From Bathynomus jamesi (Eukaryota; Arthropoda; Malacostraca; Isopoda; Cirolanidae), in the NCBI GenBank assembly GCA_023014485.1, contig JAJOZX010001570.1:267001-331000 (forward strand): DNA of 64,000 nt, read 5' to 3'. Under the pieces are notes generated by a model, which was not told where the DNA came from, did not search any database, and saw only the letters and a list, made by a program, of their open reading frames with translations. Positions 43,380-53,631 of this stretch are shown one piece after another. Within the stretch, counting starts at the first letter, position 1. Each line of letters opens with the position of its first letter. Made by a program: the position numbers and the translations under genes.

Positions 43380-46300
43380 AATTTTGGAAAAGTGTCCCGC
43401 CTCACCATGTCAGATTTTGTTCTAACTTTGCTCACAGATTCCTTTAAACCTTAAAGGAAGTTCTGCAATGTTTTAGTTCCATATCTCTTGTGGTTCTGTC
43501 ACTAGGGCTCCAAGGGCATGGGCTACTTTGTCCATCACATTGAGCGCCAAATTATTTGTGCCATTTTTAGCTAGTCAGCATTCCACAGTAACAAATCCTT
43601 CTGCTCTGAAAATTTGCTCCAAGAGTCAAAATTTACTGTAGATTTCAAAACTCACATTACTAGAGCTCTAGGAAGTATAGATTTTCCATAAAATATCCCC
43701 AAAGTAGGCTTCAAATTACATTTTGATTCCTGGGAAGCCACTTTTAGAAAATTATAGCTCTGGATCTACTTCACTCTGTGAGCTTTTGTTAGAAACCAAG
43801 AAAGTACTGCCCATATGCTACAAAATGTTTCAATCCGGATCTTCCTACCTGTTCTAGTTGCTGAGTTATAAGGCATCAAAAATGGCTGAAATTAATTTAT
43901 GTGACAAAAATGTCCCATCTTTAAAGCTCAAAATGATCATGTGGGACGGCTTGCACCATACTCTAACAAAAACCATTAAAAAGAGCATGTCCTGAAATAC
44001 TAGGGCCTAGTTTTTTATTTTGGTGTCTTGCTTTTTTTTTTGTAGGTCTAGTAGAGCTTTGAAATTTTGTTCCGTGTGATGTTTCTAGCGTTATAATTGT
44101 TATTTCATTGGCACAATGTTTTATTTTTCTTTTGTTCTTATTACCAATTATATAGTGCAGGACTAGGTGCTATGTGCTAGGCTATACATAATATTTTTAT
44201 TTATGCTCAACAACATGTAATACATGACTATTGTTGTTTTCAGATCAACTTTGAACAGGAATAGAAGAAGTCCAATTTAAGGAAGATGCATGCATATGCT
44301 TGCACCATAAACAGCTTCTTTTGACCAGATATGAGAGTCTGCAGAAGCACTGTTGCAACCCATTTGAATATCATAAATCAACATTACCCAAAAAATCACT
44401 TCGGGCAATTGACATTGCAACAGCTCAACTGTTGAAGGAAGAGACTGGCAAAGACATCAAGCCTGGACAGAAACTTTGTCCTGATTGCAGGAAACAGAGG
44501 GCTGAAATACAAAGAATCAGTTCAACATCATCAAGTGAATCATTTGATCCACCAGAAGCACAAAAGCAGAAACTAGACACCAGCTGTTCAGCACTTGACA
44601 TTTCCCCTGTAAAGCCACAAAAAGTGAGCAAGAAAGATTTACCAAGATATGTCAAAAGAAAGACAAGACAAGCACAAGAAGCTATTGGTCAGAAAATGGC
44701 AGCTCTTACAGGGATTGATGTGGGTGAAAAGGAAGCTAGCACAAGTCAGCAGAGGTGCAGAAATTGTGAAGATTATGAAATACTGTTGGAAGAATTGAAA
44801 AGCCAAATGGAATTATCAGACAAAGAAAGGAAACTGCAGATTCTAACTCTGGAGCCTAACAGCTGGTCTATACAACAAACAGCAGAAGAATTTGGAGTTT
44901 CTCTTCGAATGGTTAAAACAGCCAGGAAAAAAGAAAGGAAAAACACTGCCTGAGGAAGTAGTAGTGAAAGTTCAAGTTTTATGAAGATGATGAATTCAGC
45001 TGGATGTGCCCAGGGAAGAAAGATTGGGTGTCTGTCAGGATTGATGGAAAAAAGCTTCAAAAACAAAAAAGACTGCTGCTCAGCAATTTGAAAGAAATGT
45101 ACATTGCTTACAAAGATCGAAATGGCCCTGAAATTGGCTTCTCTAAGTTCTGTGAACTTCAACCAAAGTGGTGTGTGACAGTTGGTGTAGCAGGGGTACA
45201 GTGTTTGTGTATGTACAATTCACCAAAATATGAAATTGATGTTGGCTGGAGCTGATATTCATGAGGATTACAAAATGCTGATGCAAAAATGTGTTTGCAA
45301 TTTTGAGTCAAAAGACTGTATGCTACAATGGTATGAACTGTGCCCTGGAGCACCAGCACTAGAAGATCCTTTCAGCTATTTTTACAGAACAAGCAGAAAT
45401 GGATCCACAAGAAATGATTGAATATAAACAATGGGTTTACATTGACAGGGACACCTTGATTATGAAACAGTTGTCAGTAGAGGATTTTATCACAGAACTG
45501 ACTTAAAAAATTATCTTCCTTTGTGGTCATCATTACGTTTCAAATCACCAAAGTGCTCACCTGAAGTCCCTAAAGGAGGAAATAAAACCTGAAGAAGCAA
45601 TAATCTTAATGGATTTTGCAGAGAACTATTCTTTTGTGGTACAAGATGCAGCGCAAGGTTTTCACTGGGACAACGGCCAAGCAACACTGCATCCTTTTGT
45701 AATGTATCACAAAGTTTCAGATGAAATTAGAAGTGAATGTTTTTGTGTCATCAGTGACTGTCTGAAGCATGATGGGATAACAGTAAAATGGAACTTTTTT
45801 GCTACCAGCCATGGAAAATTAGCATGTGATGGTGTAGGGGGCACTGTGAAAAGATTGGCAGCTCGTGCCAGCTTGCAAAGACCAGTAACTGATCAGATTC
45901 TCACACCTACTGATCTCTCTGAATTTTGCCAAAAAGATGTGCACGGAATTACATTCTTTTTTGTTTCAACTGATGAAATAGAAGCAGAGAGAGAAGCACA
46001 GGAAATAAGATTTAATCATGGGCATACAGTAGCTGGAACTCGAGAAAATCATCATTTTGTTCCAGTAAATGATAAACAGATTCAAGTTAGCCAAGTTTCA
46101 AGATCTACATGTTATTTTGTGGCCAATGTTGGAATATACAGTGACATTGATCAACGACAGTTGAAACTGCAACCAGGCCAATATGTGGCATGCATTTATG
46201 ATGATTTGTGGTGGCTTGGAAACATTTGTGAAGTCTGTAAGGAAGAAAAAGATGCATTAATTACATTTATGCACCCTCATGGGCCAGCATGACAGTTTCA

Positions 46301-47396
46301 GTGACCATCTAGAAAAGACACTTGTTGGATTCCAGAGCAGCATATCTTGACAACTATTCCTGCTCCTACACTGAGTGCCATGGGAAGAGGGTACATGCTG
46401 CCAGGGAATACCTTGTCTACTATAGAAAATTTGTTTGAAAGCTTTGAAAAGGAGTTGCACAGTTCTGGATCTAGTTAGAAAGTCAAGGAAAGATGAGTTG
46501 GTGGGTGGGTGGGACCTGTGGCTGGACCTGCATGGCTATCAGGCATGGCCTCTTGGCGATGGGGTTGCCAATTTCTTGAAATACTGAAACAGACTCCTTT
46601 GTATTAATAAATTTTCTTTATCTTTAATAGTTATCAATTAGAGAAATTGGCAGTGGCTTAGCCACCATGGACCAACGCAAGAGTGCAAATAAATTAACAA
46701 ATATAATGCTAGAAACATCACATGGAACAAAATTTCAAAACTCTACTAGACCTACAAAAAAGCAAGACATCAAAATAAAAAACTAGGCCCTAGTATTTCA
46801 GGACATGCTCTTTTCATTGGTTTTTGTTAGAGTATGGTGCGAGCTGTCCCATATGATCATTTTGAGCTTTAAAGATGGGACATTTTTGTCACATAAATTA
46901 ATTTTGGCCATTTTTGATGCTTTATATCTCAGCAACTAGAACAGGTAGGAAGATCCAGATTGAAACATTTTGTAGCATATGGACAGTACTTTCTTGGTTT
47001 CTAACAAAAGCTCACAGAGTGAAGTAGATCCAGAGCTATAATTTTCTAAAAGTGGCTTTCCAGGAATCAAAATGTAATTTGAAGCCTACTTTGGGGATAT
47101 TTTATGAAAAATCTATTCTTCCTAGAGCTCTAGTAATGTGAGTTTTGAAATCTATAGTAAATTTTGACCCTAGGAGCAAATTTTCAGAGCAGAAAGATTT
47201 GTTACTGTGGAATGCTGACTAGCTAAAAATAGCACAAATAATTCAGCGCTGAATGTGATGGACAAAGTAGCCCATGCTCTTGGAGCCCTAGTGTCAGAAC
47301 CACAAGAGATATGGAACTAAAACATTGCAGAACTTCCTTTAAGGCTTAAAGGAATCTGTGAGCAAAGTTAGAACAAAATCTGACATGGTGAGGTGG
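43380..47396 (+). mobile_element. Element A: DDE transposon with ~700-bp inverted ends
   Basis: Arms 43400-44106 and 46688-47393 are inverted copies with about 95 percent identity by eye (CCTCACCATGTCAGATTTTG at each outer end). GGACC flanks the unit at 43375-43379 and 47397-47401, a possible 5-bp target duplication, though about 20 bp at the left lie outside the paired arms. A decayed transposase gene fills 44260-46475. Nested within element B. Confidence 0.82.
44260..46475 (+). pseudogene. Element A transposase, broken and deleted
   Basis: The N-terminal frame (to 44953) has CICLHHKQLLLTRYESLQKH, GQKLCPDCRKQ (Cys-rich), LPRYVKRKTRQAQEAIGQKM, a coiled segment EILLEELKSQME and a helix-turn-helix-like TAEEFGVSLRMVKTARKKE. 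Shifted frames continue with SWMCPGKKDWVSVRIDGKKL, FSKFCELQPKWCVTVGVAGV, MLAGADIHEDYKMLMQKCVC. The frame 45609-46292 has MDFAENYSFVVQDAAQGFHW, then NFFATSHGKLACDGVGGTVK and WWLGNICEVCKEE...FMHPHGP. In related proteins I recall from invertebrate genomes a block with FSDGA..QYKN lies between the last two; here it is deleted after LKHDG. No accepted family name known to me. Confidence 0.72.
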
Positions 47397-47969
47397 GGAC
47401 CACAGGCATGACTCCAGATTCCTGGGATCTTGGGAGCATTGCTCCAGTAAATTTGACCATGAGAAAAAGTAAATTTGGGTTTGGGTTTTGTTCATCCGCT
47501 AGACATTATGCAATTTTTTGCGTATACGTTCTTGTACAAACCAATTTTTTTAAATTACAAATTTAGTTATTTTAAGTTTAGTTGGTAATTCCATATTTAA
47601 CAATTATTTTTATTTTTTGTTAAGCTTCAATGTTTTGATAATTAAAATTTTATTAAAACGTATATTTTTTTAATATAAAATTATCAGGATTGGACTATGT
47701 TCCATTGATCTCGGCCAGATAATTACTTGTGCGGTTTTAAGTAATCCACCATGACTCTAGAATTGAAAAGTTTAGTTAAGTTTAAACTTACTTTTACTTA
47801 CTTTAACTTACCTACTTTTACTTACTCTTCCTTACTTTTACTAAGTTTAAAGCACTTACTTTTACTTACTTTCATTGTACTATATTTACTTACTTTTACT
47901 CACTTTTACCATACTATATTTACTAACTTTTACTTATTTTGTATTTTTTCAGGTAGTCAATAATCAATA

Positions 47970-50524
47970 ATGGATCCTAATATCGATGAAGTTGGAGAGA
48001 AAAGTGAGGGTGTTAAAAGGGGTTACTTTTGTGGTCAATGCAAGAACAAATATTCAAAGAAGCAAAACTGGGAGGAACATTTTAATTCCAAAAAAAATAT
48101 TTGTTACAATACAAGAGGTCCCAGAGTTTGGGCCCACAGCTTAGATATTGCAGTAAAGAAATACCAGGATGAAGTGCAGCAAAGAGATACGGCAAAGCAG
48201 TCATTTAGTTTGTTCACAAAATGTGCTAGTGCTAGACCTCAGAAAAATGAACCAACTTCATCAACTGCTAATCTAGAAAATGAAACTTTTTCACTAGATG
48301 TTTCACAGACTGAAGAAAGTGCTTCTCCTCCACCTAAGAAACAAAAGGTAAGTGAGGAATCTGCGCATCAGACTAACAAAACTGCTTTAGAGGAATTTGA
48401 AAATTCCCAAATCCAGAAGACATTGAATGCAATTTTGCGCCTAACAAAAGAAACTCACCAAGCTGTTGTGGTTAATAAAGAGAAGAGTCAAAATATGCCT
48501 TCAAGTTCAAGTGTTGCATCCAAATCTAATAAAGCAAAAAGCAACAAATTTGACATTTCCATAGCCCATTTAAGCAAGTGTAAATCAATACAAGAAATCC
48601 TGAACAATGATTTGATCAAATCTACATTCAAATTGGTGGAAAAGAAGGATCTAGGGCATGCTGATGATTCATTTTCAGTACCAAGTGATATAATGGAAAA
48701 CATTGCAAATAGTGACACTAATATGCCTGATGTAGATATAGCTGTTGATGATGATGATGATGATAAAGAAGAAAATATTGATGATGCTTCTGATGATAAA
48801 ATGTTTACATTATATTGCATAGCTTGCACAGACCCCAAAGCATGTGCTTCAGACAAACATTCAAACATAAAAGGTTACTTCAATGTTAAAGATTTAACCT
48901 ATGTATGCAAACAAGGAGAAAATCAAGAGAGATGGTTTAGAAATCTGAAAACCCACCTGAAGAGACATTTAATTAAACTTCAGCATCATCAAAGAGCTGC
49001 TGTTTATGAAGTGATGAAAACATCTTCTCGGAACACTACTAAACGCATAGAAGACTTATGTGGCAACATCTTATACTACATAATGAAAACAAACACTGCA
49101 TGGGCTCTATATCCAGTACTTCTAGCTGTATTACATAGGTCAGGTTGTGAGGTTGGAAATTTGAATCATAGCACACATGCGTGCGAGACAATTTGTGAGC
49201 TATTAGATAATCAACTTAAAGAACAAACTGTAAAGTGGTTCTTAGAACAAACTTCAGTAACAATAACAGCTGACATTGGAACAATTTTGGGATTAAGCAT
49301 GCTAGTTGTATTAGTTATGAGTGAAGAAGATAAGACTGTAAAACTTGCTGGGATAAATTTAGTACGCAGCAAATCAGGAGTTTATTTGGCCAATGAAATT
49401 TTTGATGTGTTGAAGTCTCCTAATCACTTGAAACTATCTGAAGAAGCAATTAAATCCAAGGTATCTGGAATGGTTGGAGATGGGGCTTTTTGTAAGGACA
49501 ACGAGCCATTTAAAAACGAAATGAAAAAGTTGTTTGGAGAAAATTTCAAATTTCGATGGGACTTAATGCATCTTGTGAACAGAGCCCACGTTGATGCATT
49601 GAAGAAAATTTGTAAACTAAGTGAGCTTTTAGACTTTATTCAGAATCACTCTTCAAATCTGAGATCAGGCCTTGACTATACCAATATGGTTCTTGACAAT
49701 ATCATTGGTTTTAAGAGACCAAAACTCAAATCTGATACTCGCATGGTTAATTACGAATTTGATCAATTTGACAGATTTGTGGAAAATTGTGTGTTTTTGA
49801 TCATCCACAAGAGAAAGAAATTAGTGCCAAGTTCTATGTATTGATTTCCTATGTAACAAAGATTATGTTGCAAGTAGCTCAAAAAACCACAGTTAGTGCA
49901 GAATTTGTAGAAAATATATTTTATAAAGAAGGAGGGAAAACTGTTATGTTAAGAGTGATGGAAACAATTTCCAAATTAGCTAATGGAGGAAATGCAAATG
50001 ATGTAGTTTCTGAATTTAAGCACGATACCACAGGGCAGCAAAAGGAACTAACAGCTGAGGATTACATCCTAAATGAAGTTTACAAATACATCAAGAAACG
50101 TTCTGATTACTACCAGGTTGCTGAAGTTGCTAGACCATCCAGAACCAGATCTGAAAGTAGTTTTACAAAAGACTCAGTGATAAATTGGCTGACAGAATAT
50201 ATAGAACAGCTGTGGAAAGGAATCACAGAGAGATTAAAGCATTTTGATAAAGATGGATCAACTGCCTGGAGTGAAGCACCAGCTGAAGGGACATTCTCCA
50301 TTCTTGGTTACATTGTTGAACACAAAGGATCCATTAAGCCATCTCATTTGACTAAGCTGTGCAGAATTGTGAAGGAGGGTCCAGCTCCAGGCACTAGATC
50401 TGCTGTAATGATCACACAGAAAGCCATTGATCAGTGGCCAAGCATACATGGCGGTAAATTCACAACAAATGCCTACATGCAAGGTCTAACATCGTCCACT
50501 GTTGCTGCTGCAATGAATAAATAA
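47970..50524 (+). pseudogene. Element B transposase, one frameshift
   Basis: About 850 residues. N-terminal finger YFCGQCKNKYSKKQNWEEHF, a Ser/Glu-rich linker with a KK motif and an Asp run (DIAVDDDDDDKEEN), a second Cys/His cluster LYCIACTDPKACASDKH ... YVCKQG ... LKTHLKRHL, then an RNase H-like core: VTITADIGTILGLSML (Asp), KVSGMVGDGAFCKDN (Asp), FRWDLMHLVNRAHVDAL (a DxxH motif as in hAT CxxH), and near the end STAWSEAPAEGTFSILGYIV (Glu) with LCRIVKEGPAPGTRS and FTTNAYMQG. It reads like a distant relative of hAT-clan transposases, inferred only from motifs. A single 1-nt shift lies near 49790. Confidence 0.75.
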
Positions 50525-50748
50525 ACTTAAGGTGAGTTATAAACTGTACATTATTGTATTATTATGTTTAGCTAAAACAATTTGTAATTGGTATGTCGTC
50601 AATTCAAGAGTTTACTATCATTAACCTATCTAGTGGTGTAAGGGAAAAAAAAGTAAATTCAGAGCTGTGCTCCAGTAAATTTTTTCAAATCTGGAGTCAT
50701 GACCACAGGTCCACTTGACGTGGACCCATAGAATAGTGTGAAGGGAAT

Positions 50749-51354
50749 TTGCTACTGCAGAATCCAGATCTGGAAGCCAGGGGTGAAAGGGTCACTTGTG
50801 GACACCAGGGAGGGCTGGTTGTTTGGACTTGGGTACAATTGGGTACAGTCAATTACTGTGCTATGTTGGATTTGGGAGCAGAGATTAGCTTAGTATCTGA
50901 GTCAGTGGTCAAGAGTTTAAAAGTGAGTGAAGAGGAAGAAATATCAGTACAGTCTTGCCAGATAATCTTGACTGGGATTGGTGTGAAATTGATACCCTGT
51001 TTAGGACTGGTAAAATTGACTATTCAGGGTAGAGATGAAAAGATCCAACTACCTTTTGCAATAGTCCCAGAGAATAGGCCTAGTCTCCCATACTGTTTCT
51101 TGTTAGGTTCAAACTATCTAATTATGGCTGACATTGAAATGAAGTTTGATGTAGCTGAATGGTCATATGGAGACCCAGAGTTAGTGGATTGTTTTGGAGT
51201 AGAGGCGCTAGATGAGGCAGCATGCATGGAGGAAGAGGTACCAGACACAGAAGCAGAGGAGCCAGAGTTGGGTACAGTATTTGAGGAAGGCAAGAAGTGG
51301 ATAGTGAACCGAGAGTTGCTTGACTCAGAATTAGTGATTCTAATGCAAAAATAG
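50749..51354 (+). CDS. Gypsy second retropepsin-like domain
   Basis: The open frame contains LGTVNYCAMLDLGAEISLVS, ESVVKSLKVSEEEE, ILTGIGVKLIPCLGLVKLTI and CFLLGSNYLIMADIEMKFD. This is the pattern of a retroviral-type aspartic protease (ALVDTGA..SLIS, ILLG.DFL), but the active-site triplet reads Asp-Leu-Gly. The protease at 40533 already has DSGA, so this is a second, divergent copy between OTU and integrase. An acidic tail follows. It is part of the Gypsy polyprotein, cut from its upstream half by element B, and ends in a stop at 51354 shortly before the integrase frame. Confidence 0.72.
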   Translation: MLLQNPDLEARGERVTCGHQGGLVVWTWVQLGTVNYCAMLDLGAEISLVSESVVKSLKVSEEEEISVQSCQIILTGIGVKLIPCLGLVKLTIQGRDEKIQLPFAIVPENRPSLPYCFLLGSNYLIMADIEMKFDVAEWSYGDPELVDCFGVEALDEAACMEEEVPDTEAEEPELGTVFEEGKKWIVNRELLDSELVILMQK

Positions 51355-51372
51355 AACTGATTGTTGTGACAG

Positions 51373-53166
51373 GTGCATGGACTATTGGCCCAGTCAAAGC
51401 CCCTACCAGAGGGCAAACCTGCCTTGAGGCAGTTTAAGCAGAACTGGAGGGAATTACAGTTAAGGAGTGGGGTGATAGTACATCAAAGTAGGACTGGGTA
51501 TATTAGCTGTGTAGTACCTTTCACATTACTCATAGATATGGCCCTCAGTTTCCACATGGAAATGGCATATATTGGGCATAATAAGTTGGTGGAAGCTTTG
51601 CGATTGTTTGTATGGCACCCAGATTTGTATAAAGTAGCTAGTGACATCTGTATTACCTGTGACACCTGTCAGTTGTATAAAGTAGCTAGTCAGCCTATCA
51701 TCCCACCAACCTTGAAGATAAAAACTGAACATCCTTTTGAATTAGTGGCTGCTGATATTGTGGTTTTCCCATGCACCCAGCAAGGGTACCTTGGTTGTCT
51801 GGTGATGGTTGACCATTTTAGCAAGTGGGTTGTGGCTCACCCATTAAGAACAAAAAGGTCTTCTACCATTATCCAGTTGATGGAACATAATATTTTCCCC
51901 AACTTGTTAAGAATTCCTCGGAGGCTCCTGACAGATAATGGGCCTGAATTCCGTTTGAAGGAGTTCCAAGAGTTCCTTGATTGCTATGGGATTATGCATG
52001 TTTATTCTAGTCCACTTAAGCCTGCTAGCAATGGTGCTGTTGAACATGTAAATAGAACAATTGGAGAGTTCTTGAGAAGCTTGGGACAAACAGGAGTGGA
52101 ATGGGATATGAATCTGGTAATGGCTGTGATTACCTACAGCAATACCTTCCATTCTGAAATAAAAACAACCCCCACTGACTGTCTCTTGGAACAACATCAC
52201 CAGAATATTGCTGCTGTAGTTATTCCCCCTCAATTGTGGGAAATATGGAAGGAGGGCCATCCACGGTTTGCACCTTTCCAGGTTGGCCAGAAAGTAGTTA
52301 AGATCATTACCAGTGACCAGAGCACCTCGTGGAAATTCTCCCCCAAATATACTGGTCCTTACAAGGTTAGTCAAGTACAAAGTAATGGAGTATCCTATGA
52401 ATTGACTATGTCAACTGTCGAGTGCACTCCCCGAGTTATAAAAGCACATCATACCCATCTAAAGGCCTGGCATGAACCCCAAAAATATCTACAGAAGCAT
52501 AGGAGAGAACAGGAATTGCAGAAAGTACCTGAGACACCTGAGACACCTGAGACCCGGATCCCGGACTTACCATCAATTGCTAAAAGCATACCCTTTGCCT
52601 GGCATAGGGGTGAGGCAGATGATGGCTCTGAATATTCCTTTGAGGGCTTTGGTGCCCCTGAAGTGGAATCCTGGGTAGCTTTCATGGGGAACCCCAGTGA
52701 TGGGACCAGTGGTTCAGATACAGATGAGGAAATCTCTTCTTCAGAGAAATATCACCAGTTGAATACACTCCTGAATGCACAGCAAAGTATTACCTGGAGA
52801 GATCCTTTGGTAGAGTGTTGGGAGTATGATGGGACCAGTGATTTTAGTGCTGAGACAACTGCTGGAATGGAAGGGTGTCCACCAGTGGAGCTAAACTGTG
52901 GAGATATGCCTCCAGTAACTCAGCATTTGGGGGAGACAGATGTTCAGACACCAGTTAAAGAGATTCAAGCAGGGGCTAATCCAGAGGGGGAGCAAGTTTT
53001 TCAAACTATACAGGAGTCAGAAGGTAATGATATACCTTCACTTGGTTATGAGAACTCTCTGATTTTGGCAGGGTCATTAGAATCAATTTTCTCCAGTACT
53101 CCCATTAGTGAGTCTTGTCTCATGAGTCCCCAAATCATATCTCCACTACAAGAAAATCAGTTGTGA
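51373..53166 (+). CDS. Gypsy integrase with C-terminal extension
   Basis: 597 codons without a stop. The HHCC zinc domain is at about residues 60-100 (HMEMAYIGHNKL ... CITCDTCQLYK). The catalytic core follows with ELVAADIVVF (Asp), RRLLTDNGPEFRLKEF (Asp) and SNGAVEHVNRTIGEFLRS (Glu). The C-terminal domain has SPKYTGPYKV, the GPY module of Ty3/Gypsy integrases. Integrase inserts the cDNA into the genome. From about residue 370 on there is a 230-residue Ser/Glu-rich tail (with PETPETPET repeats) of unknown role, longer than usual. The frame may be read from the preceding one by bypass of the stop at 51352; the ATG at 51373 is only the first Met. Confidence 0.93.
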   Translation: MHGLLAQSKPLPEGKPALRQFKQNWRELQLRSGVIVHQSRTGYISCVVPFTLLIDMALSFHMEMAYIGHNKLVEALRLFVWHPDLYKVASDICITCDTCQLYKVASQPIIPPTLKIKTEHPFELVAADIVVFPCTQQGYLGCLVMVDHFSKWVVAHPLRTKRSSTIIQLMEHNIFPNLLRIPRRLLTDNGPEFRLKEFQEFLDCYGIMHVYSSPLKPASNGAVEHVNRTIGEFLRSLGQTGVEWDMNLVMAVITYSNTFHSEIKTTPTDCLLEQHHQNIAAVVIPPQLWEIWKEGHPRFAPFQVGQKVVKIITSDQSTSWKFSPKYTGPYKVSQVQSNGVSYELTMSTVECTPRVIKAHHTHLKAWHEPQKYLQKHRREQELQKVPETPETPETRIPDLPSIAKSIPFAWHRGEADDGSEYSFEGFGAPEVESWVAFMGNPSDGTSGSDTDEEISSSEKYHQLNTLLNAQQSITWRDPLVECWEYDGTSDFSAETTAGMEGCPPVELNCGDMPPVTQHLGETDVQTPVKEIQAGANPEGEQVFQTIQESEGNDIPSLGYENSLILAGSLESIFSSTPISESCLMSPQIISPLQENQL

Positions 53167-53631
53167 GGTGCTGCTTCTGAAAATGAGTCTGGGGAAACTG
53201 AAGTCCAGGGTAATGTGACAGATTTGCATGAACATATGGACACACTGGAAGAAGATGCTCCATTAGATGGATTAAAATTGGCCTGGCAATCATTGAGACT
53301 TGTACAAAAGTCTCTAGACCTAGCTAATGATGCATTGAGTACTTTGGAGAATTCATTCCTTGGGTTCACCGATTCCATGCCTGGATCACCTCAAGTTCCT
53401 TGATCTCAGTCTTGCCGTGTTAGTTTTAGCCCTGTGCTTTCAGGATTTACTGCATGTCAGGAGGTACTAAATGAGTATAGACAAAAGGTTTGTGCCTGGA
53501 CTAGTCATCATCATCATTTTCAAACTGAGACCAAGACTTCACGATCAGAGAAACTTAACTTAACCCAGTCAGGGCTCAACCGCCCATTCACATGCTCCTG
53601 TGGCAATCCTGCAGAATTACCAAATGTACAA
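53167..53631 (+). other. Gypsy 3' coding-like tail
   Basis: After the stop at 53164 the same frame continues with NVTDLHEHMDTLEEDAPLDG and SLRLVQKSLDLANDALSTLE, helical and acidic, stopping at 53401, then FTACQEVLNEYRQKVCAWTS. It may be the rest of the polyprotein tail or a third reading frame. Cut by element C at 53632. Confidence 0.5.

Larger units (their letters stand above)
43356..50727 (+). mobile_element. Element B: zinc-finger DDE transposon, uncharacterised
   Basis: Outer ends GGGTCATTCCACGTCAAGTG and (inverted) GGGTCCACGTCAAGTGGACC. The left terminal repeat continues after element A at 47402 (ACAGGCATGACTCCAGATT, TGCTCCAGTAAATTT) and pairs with the right one, so A was inserted inside the left terminal repeat of B. 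Terminal repeats are about 90 bp, imperfect. Net length about 3.35 kb with one transposase gene on the plus strand. It interrupts the OTU-to-integrase region of the Gypsy. Flanks CTAG and ATAG may be a short target duplication; uncertain. Confidence 0.78.
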
